Source of the DNA: Staphylococcus condimenti
GTDB taxonomy: Bacteria; Bacillota; Bacilli; Staphylococcales; Staphylococcaceae
Reading direction: 5' to 3'
DNA: 64,000 nt
NCBI RefSeq assembly: GCF_001618885.1
Contig: NZ_CP015114.1
Coordinates: 1,798,001-1,862,000, forward strand
The number at the start of each line of letters is the position of its first letter. The stretch's first letter is position 1. Both the position numbers and the translations under genes were made by a program. This document shows positions 10,112 to 19,439 of this stretch, in pieces. The notes under the pieces are model-generated. The model saw only the letters and a program-made list of their open reading frames with translations. It did not search any database and was not told the origin of the DNA.

Positions 10112-10125
10112 TGTAAACGCTTACA
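10112..10125. promoter_or_regulatory. CcpA cre site (perfect palindrome)
   Basis: TGTAAACGCTTACA matches the cre consensus TGWAANCGNTNWCA at every position. It sits between the divergent small membrane protein gene and the amidohydrolase gene and could control either. Confidence 0.75.
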
Positions 10126-10301
10126 TTAAAGATATAAGATTTTTTTCGAGATTGCAATAAAAATTTTTAAATAGCTTCAACATACTTTGGTATCTATATC
10201 TTAAACAAGCGATATTGATTATGTATTTGATTGCTTCGAATATTATCTTTTTATAATGGGAAAGTAATATTGATAAGTATATGAGAGAGGATGATTTTAA
10301 C

Positions 10302-11321
10302 ATGCAAAGTATTACAACTGAAGAACATTTTATACTAACAGATGTACAAGAAGCAATAATGGAATTAAATAAACCAGATCCAGACGGCGTACCTTTAAAG
10401 ACAATGCTTGCTGCATTAGAAGAAAAAACAGGATTTGCGCATGAAGATGATTTGGATGAACATAAAAAACGCATCAAATTCATGAATGATAATGACATCC
10501 GTATGCAAATCTTGTCATACGGCAATAATCCGCCTTCTAATTTAACAGGAGAGAAAGCAATCGAGTTATGCCAACTTTATAATGACGTGCTTCATGAATA
10601 TGTAGAATTACGTCCGACACGTTTTCAAGGATTTGCGGTATTACCAATTAACGAGCCTGAAGCAGCTGCTGAAGAATTCCGTAGATGTATAAATGAATTA
10701 GGTATGAAAGGGGCTTTGATTGCTGGACGAGGGCATGATGGTACTTTCTTAGACCATCCACAATACGAGCCGATTTTTAAAGCAGCATCTGAATTGAATG
10801 CACCGATTTATTTACATCCAGCACCAGTAACGCCAGAAATTTATCAATCTTATTATAAGAGTCCATCTTATGATGAAGTGACTTCCTCAACTTTTGCATG
10901 TTTCGGTTATGGATGGCATACAGATGTAGGCGTGCATGCAGTTAGACTTGTACTTTCAGGATTGTTTGACCGTTATCCGAATTTAGAAATGATTATTGGT
11001 CACTGGGGCGAGTTTGTTCCGTTCTTCTTAGAACGTATGGATCAAGCTTTATTAGACAGTAAGTTAGAACATCCAATCAGTACTTACTTTGAAAAACATT
11101 TCTATATTACACCAAGCGGAATGTTTACTAAACCGCAGTTTGACATGGTACGTCATTATTTTGGTATTGATAAAATTTTATATGCAGTAGATTATCCCTA
11201 CATTAAACCAGACGATGTTTCTACATTTTTAGATACATTAGGCCTAACTGAAGAAGAAAAAGAAAAGATTGCGTATAAGAACGCTGAAAAACTTTTCAAT
11301 ATTGATACAGAACAATCTTAA
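10302..11321 (+). CDS. Amidohydrolase-2 family, resorcylate/dihydroxybenzoate decarboxylase-like
   Basis: This 339-residue TIM-barrel metal hydrolase belongs to the Amidohydro_2 family. The N-terminal TTEEHF replaces the usual HxH and matches the EEH metal motif of gamma-resorcylate and 2,3-dihydroxybenzoate decarboxylases. Further candidate ligands are the His in IYLHPAP (about 184), the His in IIGHWGEF (about 235) and the Asp in YAVDYPY (about 300). I infer non-oxidative decarboxylation of an aromatic acid; the substrate is unknown. GAGAGG before ATG 10302 sets the start, and an upstream ATG at 10281 overlaps that SD. The alpha/beta hydrolase follows 137 bp later. Confidence 0.75.
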   Translation: MQSITTEEHFILTDVQEAIMELNKPDPDGVPLKTMLAALEEKTGFAHEDDLDEHKKRIKFMNDNDIRMQILSYGNNPPSNLTGEKAIELCQLYNDVLHEYVELRPTRFQGFAVLPINEPEAAAEEFRRCINELGMKGALIAGRGHDGTFLDHPQYEPIFKAASELNAPIYLHPAPVTPEIYQSYYKSPSYDEVTSSTFACFGYGWHTDVGVHAVRLVLSGLFDRYPNLEMIIGHWGEFVPFFLERMDQALLDSKLEHPISTYFEKHFYITPSGMFTKPQFDMVRHYFGIDKILYAVDYPYIKPDDVSTFLDTLGLTEEEKEKIAYKNAEKLFNIDTEQS

Positions 11322-11457
11322 GATAATCTCATATATGAGCAATAAACAAGCAATACACTAGTTAAAGTGAGATAATACCCCACATAACAAATTGAATAAG
11401 CATTACAATTGTGACATTAGAAAAACTAACAACAAGTAAAGCGAGGAACAAAAAATC

Positions 11458-12297
11458 ATGGAAACATTACAATTAACAGGGGCAGACGTCCGTTATCATA
11501 AAGTCGGCAAAGGACCGGTATTAATTTTAATTCCAGGTGCAAATGGTACAGGTGATATTTATATGCCGCTTGCAAAGCAACTTGCAGACCATTTTACAGT
11601 AATTGCTGTGGATCGTCGTGGATTTGGAAAAAGTACATTAACAGCGCCGTTGCCTGCAGAAGTTTCAAGTCCTGACAGTCAATACCGCGTGAAGCGCGAT
11701 GCGCAAGATATTGCTGAAATTGCCGAACATGAAAGCGGCGATACACCTGTTTATGTATTAGGTTCAAGTTCAGGTTCTATCGTAGCCATGCATGTCTTAA
11801 AAGAACATCCTGAAGTTGTGAAAAAAATTGCCTTTCATGAGCCGCCGATTAATACATTCTTACCTGATGCAAAATTCTGGCAAGATAAAAATGCTGAAAT
11901 TGTAGATATAGAAGAAGAAGACGGCATGCCGGCAGCAATGAAAGTGTTCTTTGATGCATTAAATGTGGCACCTATTGATCGTGAAATGATGAGCAGCTCA
12001 TCTAATAATGATAATGAAGAAATTTCAGCACAACGAGTGCAAGAAATGCAGAATTGGTTTATGTATGAAATTCGTCAGTATACATCATCAGATATTGCGA
12101 TAAAAGATTTAAAACCCTATGCAGATCGTATCACATTGTTAAATGGTACCGATTCACATAATTCTTTCCCTCAAGAAGTGAATGACTACCTTGCTTCAGA
12201 ACTTGGTATTAACATTATCGAAATTCCAGGTGGTCATTTAGGTTATGTTCAAAAACCAGAGGGCTTTGCGAAAGTATTGCTTGAAATTTGGGGATAA
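11458..12297 (+). CDS. Alpha/beta-fold hydrolase
   Basis: This 279-residue protein has the alpha/beta-hydrolase layout. An oxyanion region [10 protein letters not shown] (about 28-37) is followed by DRRGFGKST (about 52), the nucleophile elbow GSSSGS (about 97-102), an acidic residue in LNGTDSHN (about 230) and the catalytic His in GGHLGYV (about 260). The substrate is unknown; esterase or lactonase activity is typical. GCGAGGA precedes the ATG. Its position after the decarboxylase-like amidohydrolase, with a terminator only downstream, suggests the two may be co-expressed. Confidence 0.82.
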   Translation: METLQLTGADVRYHKVGKGPVLILIPGANGTGDIYMPLAKQLADHFTVIAVDRRGFGKSTLTAPLPAEVSSPDSQYRVKRDAQDIAEIAEHESGDTPVYVLGSSSGSIVAMHVLKEHPEVVKKIAFHEPPINTFLPDAKFWQDKNAEIVDIEEEDGMPAAMKVFFDALNVAPIDREMMSSSSNNDNEEISAQRVQEMQNWFMYEIRQYTSSDIAIKDLKPYADRITLLNGTDSHNSFPQEVNDYLASELGINIIEIPGGHLGYVQKPEGFAKVLLEIWG

Positions 12298-12348
12298 TAG
12301 ATAGATTTTTGATATATCGTTTAAAAATATAACACTGTATAAATAAAG

Positions 12349-12383
12349 CGCTGCAATCTGGATAAGGATTGCAGCGTTTCATT
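12349..12383. terminator. Terminator between convergent genes
   Basis: CGCTGCAATC and GATTGCAGCG form a 10-bp stem followed by TTTCATTTT. Confidence 0.8.
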
Positions 12384-12426
12384 TTAGATATAGAAAGAAG
12401 ATATTATTAAGTGATTGTCCCTAATT

Positions 12427-12921
12427 TTAAATAGAATTTTCATCTTCTACGTAAATCGTTTCATCACCTCTTGGTAACCAAGGGCGGCCAGACATAAAAC
12501 CGACATGTTCACCTTCTACATTTTTCAGTTCTTCGAAAGCTTTCTTTTGCCAATCTCGTTCGCGTTGCCGACGGAATTTTTCTTGTTCACTCATCTCAAA
12601 ACGATAGAGTTCTTTAGGAATGAATTTTTTAGGTGGGCGTTTTTTAGTGCCCGTATAGTCATTTAATTCAATCGTGATTTCTCTTTTTTCATATAGTACC
12701 GAATCTTCCATGAAGATTTGGTTGATAGGAGTAGAAGGGGGAAGCGGATGATTTAATTCTTTGTACTTCGCTAAAATGAACCCTAAACAATCTTCAACTT
12801 CTAACATCTCTACTGGTGGAAGCAATTCCCTAAATTCACGAAAATCAAAGTCCACAAAGAAATATTGTCCCTCCAAATCAGGATTATACTTATAAAACAC
12901 TGCTACATACGTCACTTTCAT
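12427..12921 (-). CDS. Hypothetical protein with HicB-like N-terminus
   Basis: This 164-residue cytoplasmic protein starts MKVTYVAVFYKYNPDLEGQY. Together with the following helix that pattern resembles the ferredoxin-like HicB antitoxin fold, but no HicA partner is adjacent, so this is a weak resemblance only. The C-terminal half is highly charged (FRRQRERDWQKKAFEEL) and ends in a proline/acid tail. GAGAGGAA precedes the ATG. The gene is monocistronic. Confidence 0.6.
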   Translation of the reverse strand: MKVTYVAVFYKYNPDLEGQYFFVDFDFREFRELLPPVEMLEVEDCLGFILAKYKELNHPLPPSTPINQIFMEDSVLYEKREITIELNDYTGTKKRPPKKFIPKELYRFEMSEQEKFRRQRERDWQKKAFEELKNVEGEHVGFMSGRPWLPRGDETIYVEDENSI

Positions 12922-13120
12922 AGTTGCTATTCCTCTCTTAGGTGTGATTTGAAAATTAAATTTCTAAATACTAAAAATGAGTGGTCGAATTGAATGGTAA
13001 TTTTAATCGATTCACCTACAAATTTAACAATCGTTAAATTAATATAATTATATTAATTAATTCGGTATATCGCAATTACTTTTTCTTGTTGTACGCATTA
13101 GGAAGTTTTTATCTGAATAG

Positions 13121-13297
13121 ACAAGCATTTTGAAATCTTACGGGGTTAAAATTATGAAGGACTCTCCTAGAGATAAAAAATAAATATACTTCAAAGATCC
13201 AGATGACCATAAATTAGACCATCATACAGGAACTTTAGATGATAGATTGAGCTATTATCAAAATGATGAAAAGCATATGACTTTTTATAATAATTAA
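13121..13297 (+). pseudogene. fosB: Remnant of a fosfomycin thiol transferase gene (FosB-like)
   Basis: The frame [32 protein letters not shown], continuing through [12 protein letters not shown] to KHMTFY, aligns with the C-terminal 55 residues of staphylococcal FosB (family knowledge: ...SIYFTDPDGHK..HTGTL..RLNYY...HMTFY). The codon at the conserved Ser before IYF is TAA (13181-13183). The metal-ligand Glu of KLE-HTG is Asp here. No N-terminal half is found upstream. A terminator follows. This is a decayed resistance-gene relic. Confidence 0.8.
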
Positions 13298-13313
13298 AAA
13301 TTTGAACTACAAT

Positions 13314-13347
13314 GAGAGACTAAATTAAAATTAGTCTCTCTTTTTTT
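13314..13347 (+). terminator. Terminator behind the fosB remnant
   Basis: GAGAGACTAA and TTAGTCTCTC form a 10-bp stem followed by seven T. Confidence 0.85.
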
Positions 13348-13530
13348 ATAATTGATGATTAGTTTAATTTAAATAAGGAAATCTATTACTAACAAAGAAA
13401 TAAATAGAGAAAACATTTATATAAAAAAACTGCTGTTTTATAAGCTTTGTTGTTCATCGCTTATTACGCAAGTGAAGAGAGGAGTATTAAAGTATAAGAA
13501 TTCATATTTAAACAAGGTGGGATAACTGAT

Positions 13531-13692
13531 ATGGTATCTATTATTAAAAATCCATTAGTACTAACGATAGTGTGTGATAGCACATTCATTACTTTTGTCG
13601 AAAAAAATAGAATAGACGACAGAATAAGAGGGCGAAAGCCCTCTTATTTAGTGAAAGAAAAACCGATTATCGCAGTTTGCATTCAACTGTAA
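13531..13692 (+). CDS. Possible small hydrophobic-peptide ORF
   Basis: An ATG behind AAGGTGGGA opens a 53-codon frame with a hydrophobic core (NPLVLTIVCDSTFITFV) and a basic tail. The frame reads through a perfect hairpin (13623-13648), which is unusual for a real coding sequence. It could be a toxin-like peptide, or a chance ORF on a short RNA that ends at that hairpin. Confidence 0.25.
   Translation: MVSIIKNPLVLTIVCDSTFITFVEKNRIDDRIRGRKPSYLVKEKPIIAVCIQL
13623..13650. terminator. Strong bidirectional hairpin
   Basis: AATAAGAGGGC and GCCCTCTTATT close a GAAA tetraloop; U-rich ends lie on both strands. Confidence 0.75.
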
Positions 13693-13708
13693 TAATCGGT
13701 TTGTTTTT
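13660..13708 (-). terminator. Terminator of the YfcC-family gene
   Basis: AACCGATTAT and ATAATCGGTT enclose a 21-base loop. On the minus strand the stem is followed by TTTTTCTTT, just after the stop at 13715. Confidence 0.75.
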
Positions 13709-13714
13709 ATTAAA

Positions 13715-15310
13715 TTATGAGTAAACGAGTACTTGTGTGACAAGCATTGCGCCACCGAATACGAGTACGAAGACTACAACCGGCCATACGAAACGGAACC
13801 AGTGAGAGTACTTCATGTCGAGCATTTGCAGTGTTGCCATTACCAGACCTGTTGGTGCTAAGAACAACATTGCGTATTGTCCGAATTGGTAAGCTGTAAC
13901 CATAACGAATCTTGGAATACCTACTGTATCCGCAAGTGGTGCGAAGATCGGCATTGCAAGTACAGCCAAACCAGATGATGATGGTACGATAAATCCTAAG
14001 AAGAAGAAGATAAATAGGATAATAATGATAAATATCGGACCGCTCACGTTTTGTACTAATGTAGATGAGAAGTGCAAGATAGTATCTGAAATCAAACCTT
14101 CGTTCATAACTAAGTTGATACCGCGTGCTAAACCGATGATGAGTGATACACCAACTAAGCTTGATGCACCATTTACAAAGGCATCTACAGTTCCTTTTTC
14201 ACCTAAACCGTTTTTACCTGTTCCTGCAATAAACATGATGATAATTGTAACTGCTAAGAACATTGAAGCCATGACTGGGAACCACCAGCCTTGAGTCATT
14301 ACGCCCCATACCATTAATGGGAATGGGATAACGAATAAAATCAAGATAATTTTCTTACGCCAAGAGAAGTTATCAGCATGTGCGTCTTTACCCATAACAG
14401 ACCATTGCTTTTCAAATGACTTGCGATCTTCGTAAGAATAAGATAGTTTCGGATCTTTTTTGATTCTTTGAGAGTACCAGTATAAGTAACCGATAACAAA
14501 GATTGCACCGACGATACAACCTGCTACACGCCAGTATAAACCTTCAGTAAATGTAATACCTGCTGCGTTAGAGGCAATTACTACTGAGAATGGATTGATT
14601 GTAGAGAAGGTTGTCCCTACAGAGCTGGCTAAGAATATGGCACCCACACAGACAATGGAATCATAGCCCATGGCAATGAATATCGGCACCAGTATCGGAT
14701 AGAAGGCCACGGCTTCTTCCTCGATACCGCAGAGGGTACCACCTAATACCATTAAGATAGAAACCATGAAGATGAGCATGAACTCATGTCCTTTAGTTTT
14801 CTTAGTTAAAGCGAGCAATCCTGATTCGAAGGAACCACTGGCACTTACAACTCCAATCAATCCTCCGAGTACAAAGATGAAGACCATGATGTCTACTGCT
14901 TCAATTGTTCCTTCTACCATTGCATTAGTGATTTCTCCAGGTCCTGCTGGATTTTGATCTAATCGTTCATACGTATCTGGAATTGAAACCGGTTTGTTGA
15001 TGGCACCGGATTTGAATTGTTCGATTTGTATTTTAACGCCCATCTTATCAAGTTCTTTTTGAGTGGCGGGCACTTTCTTGATTTCTTTATGCGGGTTCTC
15101 AATTTTTAATTGCTGAGCACCTGGTTCATAAGACAGTTTTGAATAGGCACCTGCTGGAATAATCCATGTAGCAATTACAGCAGCTACAGTTAAAATAAAG
15201 AGGATTACGAAGGCACCAGGCATTCTAAGCTTGAATTTCTTTTTTTTCTTAGGCCGTTCTGAGCTGTCATGTGCATTTGTTGCTTGTTTGCTTTGATCAG
15301 TGTTATCCAT
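13715..15310 (-). CDS. YfcC-family (ArcD-like) amino acid antiporter
   Basis: This roughly 531-residue membrane transporter of the YfcC/DcuC-like superfamily has a basic N-terminal tail (PKKKKKFKLRMP) and about 12 helices. A large extracytoplasmic segment (about residues 55-125, after GAYSKLSYEPG) lies between helices 1 and 2, and the family motifs PSSSGLAVLAMP and GGTLCGIEEEAVAFYPI are present. AAGGAG nine bases before ATG 15310 fixes the start, although the frame is open upstream to 15451. Placed behind arcB and arcC, it probably exchanges citrulline, arginine or ornithine; that role is inferred from context. It has its own promoter region because a terminator separates it from arcC. Confidence 0.75.
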   Translation of the reverse strand: MDNTDQSKQATNAHDSSERPKKKKKFKLRMPGAFVILFILTVAAVIATWIIPAGAYSKLSYEPGAQQLKIENPHKEIKKVPATQKELDKMGVKIQIEQFKSGAINKPVSIPDTYERLDQNPAGPGEITNAMVEGTIEAVDIMVFIFVLGGLIGVVSASGSFESGLLALTKKTKGHEFMLIFMVSILMVLGGTLCGIEEEAVAFYPILVPIFIAMGYDSIVCVGAIFLASSVGTTFSTINPFSVVIASNAAGITFTEGLYWRVAGCIVGAIFVIGYLYWYSQRIKKDPKLSYSYEDRKSFEKQWSVMGKDAHADNFSWRKKIILILFVIPFPLMVWGVMTQGWWFPVMASMFLAVTIIIMFIAGTGKNGLGEKGTVDAFVNGASSLVGVSLIIGLARGINLVMNEGLISDTILHFSSTLVQNVSGPIFIIIILFIFFFLGFIVPSSSGLAVLAMPIFAPLADTVGIPRFVMVTAYQFGQYAMLFLAPTGLVMATLQMLDMKYSHWFRFVWPVVVFVLVFGGAMLVTQVLVYS

Positions 15311-15670
15311 AATGGTCATCTCCTTTTTGGCAGAGCGCAATTTATTGCCGATATGTAATTTGTATTTCGGAAATAGCGCTGCAGTTAACTTGAATTCAAA
15401 TGCTATCAAATACATGGAATTGTGTGTCTCGACAAGACTATGAGATGACAAGATGTAAAGTTACTCTCGTGTTCGACGCAAAATTTTTTTCAGAATGCAG
15501 TGTGTTTAAATCACAGCTGGATTCTGTCACCAGATTTGTTATAGAGCTTGAATGCAAATTATTAAAAATGAAGACCGTGCAGCACTTAAGAATAATCAAC
15601 GTGCAACTCTCGAGGTAAAGCACTACGTTTCATACCAAAACCTAAGTACTAGAGCACGGCCTTATTTATA
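15311..15670. other. Leader region of the YfcC-family gene
   Basis: This is about 360 bases without a credible gene. Short repeats around CCGTGC (15574-15660) could form a hairpin in the minus-strand leader. No cre or ArcR-type palindrome is seen. Confidence 0.35.
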
Positions 15671-15723
15671 AAAAGGCCTGAACAGGATGTAACAAGGATG
15701 TATTTGTTCAATCATGTTCAGGC
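15671..15723 (-). terminator. Terminator of arcBC
   Basis: GCCTGAACA and TGTTCAGGC enclose a 30-base loop. On the minus strand the stem is followed by TTTTT. Confidence 0.75.
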
Positions 15724-15887
15724 ACTTGTTAATTAAAATGAAGTTGTGATGTGCGGATTCTAAGATGAGGCAGGTTCAAGACATTTATGATGTTTAAAGT
15801 GTTCTCAATCATCTGATTTCTGGCATTATGCGTAATAATGTTTAAACGAGTCACACTTTTAAGCTTTCCATGTCAATTCCCTATGTT

Positions 15888-16820
15888 TTATTTTTTAATC
15901 ACAGTACCTATTTTTCCTTCTAATGCGTCATCTAACTTATCTAATGAAGTGATGATGACTTCGCCTTTAGGGTTGTTTTCGATGAATTGGATTGAAGCTT
16001 CTACTTTAGGCAACATGCTGCCTTTAGCAAATTGGCCTTCATCAATGTATTTCTTCATTTCATCGACTGTGACTTCTTTTAATTGTTCTTGATTATCTTT
16101 ACCGAAGTTGATGTAGATATAATCTACTGCAGTCAAGATAATCAATTGTTCTGATTTCAATTCAGCACCAAGTAGGGCACTTGATTTGTCTTTGTCGATA
16201 ACAGCGTCTACACCATGCAGATCACCTTTATCATCTTTAACGACAGGGATACCGCCGCCACCAGCTGAAATAACTAAGTTTCCAGAATTGATTAAAGTTT
16301 CGATACTTGGTAATTCAACGATTTCAATTGGTTGTGGAGAAGGTACAACACGACGATAACCGCGTCCTGAATCTTCTACGAAAGTATAATGACGTTCTTT
16401 AGCGATTGTATCTGCTAATTCTTTGTCATAGAACATACCAATTGGTTTTGTTGGATTAGAGAATGCTTCGTCATCTCTGTCTACAACTGTTTGTGTAACT
16501 AATGTTACAACTGGTTTTTCAATACCAAGGTTATGCAATTCGTTTTGCAAACTTTGTTGTAGTTGATAACCGATATAAGCTTGGCTCATTGCGCCACATT
16601 CTGGGAATGGGAATGGCGGGCCTTGTTCGTGTTCAGCAGCGTAGTTCAATCCTAAGTTGATACTGCCGACTTGCGGACCGTTACCGTGACTGATGACTAC
16701 TTCGTTTCCTTTTTGAACTAATGCGATTAATGATTTTGCTGTATTTTCAACAAGTTTCAATTGTTCTTCTGGGGAATTACCTAATGCGTTGCCGCCTAAT
16801 GCTACTACGATTTTAGCCAT
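15888..16820 (-). CDS. arcC: Carbamate kinase
   Basis: This 310-residue enzyme of the amino-acid kinase fold makes ATP from carbamoyl phosphate, the last step of arginine or citrulline fermentation. It has the N-terminal nucleotide site [10 protein letters not shown], the SHGNGPQVG motif (about 44-52), [10 protein letters not shown] (about 208) and [14 protein letters not shown] (about 223), all classic carbamate kinase signatures. The length is normal. It starts 15 bases after arcB and clearly shares its transcript, so it feeds on the carbamoyl phosphate that ArcB releases. Confidence 0.95.
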   Translation of the reverse strand: MAKIVVALGGNALGNSPEEQLKLVENTAKSLIALVQKGNEVVISHGNGPQVGSINLGLNYAAEHEQGPPFPFPECGAMSQAYIGYQLQQSLQNELHNLGIEKPVVTLVTQTVVDRDDEAFSNPTKPIGMFYDKELADTIAKERHYTFVEDSGRGYRRVVPSPQPIEIVELPSIETLINSGNLVISAGGGGIPVVKDDKGDLHGVDAVIDKDKSSALLGAELKSEQLIILTAVDYIYINFGKDNQEQLKEVTVDEMKKYIDEGQFAKGSMLPKVEASIQFIENNPKGEVIITSLDKLDDALEGKIGTVIKK

Positions 16821-16835
16821 TCTATTTGTCCTCCC

Positions 16836-17840
16836 TTATCCAATATCGCCTAAAGTAGCGACCATTACTGCTTTGATAGTGTGCATACGGTTTTCAGCTT
16901 CTTGGAATACAACAGAATGTTTGCCTTCGAAGACTTCGTCTGTAACTTCCATTTCTTTCAAGCCGTATTTGTCATAAATTTCTTTGCCGATTTTAGTGTC
17001 AGTGTTGTGGAATGATGGCAAGCAGTGTTCGAAGATAACACGTGGATTGCCTGTTTTTTCAATCATTTCTTGGTTGACTTGGTAAGGTTTCAATAATTTG
17101 ATACGTTCTTCCCAAACTTCGTCAGGTTCGCCCATAGATACCCAAACGTCTGTGTAAAGTACGTCAGATCCTTTAACACCTTTGTCGATATCATCAGTTA
17201 CCAAGATTTCGCCGCCGTTTTCTTTAGCTAATTCTTTACAGCGGTTCAATAATTCATCAGTCGGGTTCAATTCTTTCGGACATACTAAGTGGAAGCGCAT
17301 ACCCATAATTGCAGCACCTGCCATCAATGCGTTCGCAACGTTGTTGCGTCCGTCTCCGACATATGTGAAGTTGATTTCGTGATAAGGTTTTTTCAATGTT
17401 TCTTTAGCAGTCAAGAAGTCAGCCAATACTTGAGTCGGGTGATCTTCGTCTGTTAAACCGTTCCATACCGGAACGCCTGATTCTTTAGCCAATGTTTCAA
17501 CAGTACGTTGAGAGAATCCGCGGTATTCGATACCGTCATACATGCCGCCTAAAACGCGTGCTGTATCTGCTGCTGTTTCTTTTTTACCCATTTGGCTGCC
17601 TGTAGGTCCAAGGTAAGTAACGTGAGCGCCTTGGTCGTAAGCTGCAACTTCAAATGCGCAACGAGTACGAGTTGAGTCTTTTTCAAAAATTAATGCAATG
17701 TTTTTTCCTTTCATCGTCTGCTGCTCAATACCTGCGTATTTCGCTCTTTTCAAATCTTCTGAAAGATTAAGTAAAAATTCAACTTCTTTCTGTGAAAAAT
17801 CTAATAATGTTAGGAAATTTCTGTTTCTTAAGTTTTGCAT
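16836..17840 (-). CDS. arcB: Catabolic ornithine carbamoyltransferase
   Basis: This 334-residue protein has the carbamoyl-phosphate site [14 protein letters not shown] (about 54-67), the [12 protein letters not shown] loop (about 131), the ornithine-binding region DVWVSMGE (about 230) and HCLPSFHN (about 272). Length and arcC linkage mark the catabolic enzyme, which phosphorolyses citrulline to ornithine and carbamoyl phosphate. It leads the arcB-arcC transcript. Two strong regulatory palindromes lie just upstream: a Crp/ArcR-type site and a cre site. No arcA is adjacent, so the unit would have to use citrulline or an ArcA encoded elsewhere. Confidence 0.95.
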   Translation of the reverse strand: MQNLRNRNFLTLLDFSQKEVEFLLNLSEDLKRAKYAGIEQQTMKGKNIALIFEKDSTRTRCAFEVAAYDQGAHVTYLGPTGSQMGKKETAADTARVLGGMYDGIEYRGFSQRTVETLAKESGVPVWNGLTDEDHPTQVLADFLTAKETLKKPYHEINFTYVGDGRNNVANALMAGAAIMGMRFHLVCPKELNPTDELLNRCKELAKENGGEILVTDDIDKGVKGSDVLYTDVWVSMGEPDEVWEERIKLLKPYQVNQEMIEKTGNPRVIFEHCLPSFHNTDTKIGKEIYDKYGLKEMEVTDEVFEGKHSVVFQEAENRMHTIKAVMVATLGDIG

Positions 17841-17859
17841 TATACATACAACTCCTCTT

Positions 17860-17875
17860 TGTGATTGATTTCACA
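17860..17875. promoter_or_regulatory. ArcR/Crp-type operator of arcB
   Basis: TGTGATTGATTTCACA is a perfect TGTGA-N6-TCACA inverted repeat, the sequence bound by staphylococcal ArcR (Crp/Fnr family). It lies about 20 bases before the arcB start and overlaps the probable leader. Confidence 0.75.
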
Positions 17876-17880
17876 TTTAT

Positions 17881-17894
17881 TGTAAACGCTTTCT
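17881..17894. promoter_or_regulatory. CcpA cre site of arcB
   Basis: TGTAAACGCTTTCT matches the cre consensus at 13 of 14 positions and lies about 40 bases before arcB, indicating glucose repression. Confidence 0.7.
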
Positions 17895-18306
17895 ATTGGT
17901 TTCGTCAACAACTTTTATAATAATTTATTTGCTTTTTTCAATAAAATTGACGATATAGTTACAAAGTTTATTCGGTTGTTTACAAATGAAAATATTTAGT
18001 TTATGGGGAAATTTTTATCTTTTAAAATGCACCGTTATAATTATTTCCTTTTTAAAAAAGAATAATCACGAAAATTATGAAAACTTTGTGATGACTCATT
18101 ATTGTTTGAAATATGAATGCTTGCACATTGAATTATAATGCATCAGATCAGTGTTTAGAGTTATTTAACTATATCTTCACAAAAAATTGAAAAAGTCTTG
18201 ATTTTCGTTAAAAACATTATAAGATAAGCATATATAAATAATTTAGCGGCATAAGTCATAATTTATTTGTTAGCTTTACAAATACAAATAGGGTGGAGAA
18301 AAACAA
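17895..18306. other. Divergent intergenic region
   Basis: This very AT-rich stretch lies between arcB and the broken lipoprotein gene. I find no further gene. TATAAT-like boxes are frequent but cannot be assigned. Confidence 0.4.
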
Positions 18307-19353
18307 GTGAAGAGATTATTATTTTTAATGGTAAGTGTTTTATTTTTATTAACTGCTTGTGGCGGCAATAAATCTGAAGAGAAAGCGGAAGCTGACGAAG
18401 AAAGAGGCGAAGCAACGAATAAAATGAAATTGTTCCGTGTGGGTTAAACGGTATCTGCTGATGGTGTAGATATTAAAGTCATGAGAGCAGAATATGTAGA
18501 GAATTATGATGAATACAGTGCACCGGAAAACGACAAAGTATTGAAGGTTTATTTAAAATTCAAAAACAATAATAAAGATCAAGTATTAGTTGATAACAGT
18601 GCATTTTCTATGAAGGTACGTGGTGAAAATTATCCTGAATGGTATGGCGGAGATGGAACAGAAGGTATGTTTTCTCATCAATTAAATCAAGGCAACACAG
18701 CAACAGGAACTTTAGTTTATGACGTACCGGAGTCTAATTTTTACACATTAGAAATGGATGCTAATTTCAATTTGAAAAATGTGAAAGCCAAGTGGAATAT
18801 CTCTAAAGCAATGATTAAAAAAGGCAATGGCAGCAGTGATGAAACTGAAGTAAGTACGACAAGCAGTTCTAAAAATGATGGCAGTGAGAGTAAAGATTAT
18901 CCATATACAGCAGATGAATATAATGCGCTAGTAGATGAATACAATGCATTGACGGATGGAGAAAAGATGAATCATGTCACACGTGGTGTAACGAATAAAG
19001 AATATAATGATTTAGCGGCACGTGTTGATAAGTTATATGAACAACTCGGAGCAGAGTATGAGGAAGAATACCAAAAACAATTAGAGAAAGAAGAAGCTGA
19101 ATGGCAAAAAGAACAAGACCGTTTAGATAAAGAATTCGATGCTGAGATGAAACGTCAAGATGAAGCATATGCACGCGAAGAAGCACAACGCCAAAAACAA
19201 GAAGCAGCCGATCAAAGAGCATATGAAGCTGAGCAAAAGCGCATAGAAGAACAAGAAGCGCGTGAAGCAGCGGCGGCTCAAAAGCAAGAAGAGGAATGGG
19301 CAAGACAAGAAGCTGAATTACAAAAACAAGAAGCAGTAATGTCTGAAGAATAA
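18307..19353 (+). pseudogene. DUF4352-like lipoprotein gene with an internal stop
   Basis: A GTG start after GGTGGAG gives a lipoprotein signal (KRLLFLMVSVLFLLTAC, lipobox LTAC). The frame then meets TAA at 18445-18447, inside what should be FRVGETVSADG; one G-to-T change of GAA explains it. The frame continues for 300 codons with a telokin/DUF4352-like beta domain (to about 18800), a serine-rich linker and a charged coiled-coil tail rich in QKQEE repeats. Re-initiation at ATG 18481 would give a 290-residue protein without a signal peptide. I therefore treat the gene as broken. Confidence 0.8.
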
Positions 19354-19439
19354 TGGATTAAATTTGTGCGTTCAGGGTATCTGAATAGAAATTTTAAGCA
19401 ACTTGCCTAAAGTTAAAATTAAAATGAAAGAGGGATACT

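Noticed and set aside
10121..10525. 134-codon minus-strand ORF over the start of the amidohydrolase
   Set aside because: It overlaps the EEH motif region and the upstream cre site, has a Ser/Cys-rich composition typical of antisense frames, and lacks an SD.
12427..12921. HicAB toxin-antitoxin system
   Set aside because: Only a faint HicB-like N-terminus; no HicA-sized partner on either side.
15400..15623. Overlapping ORFs on both strands in the YfcC leader
   Set aside because: Both cover the same intergenic bases, neither has an SD, and the minus-strand extension of the transporter beyond ATG 15310 is also unsupported.
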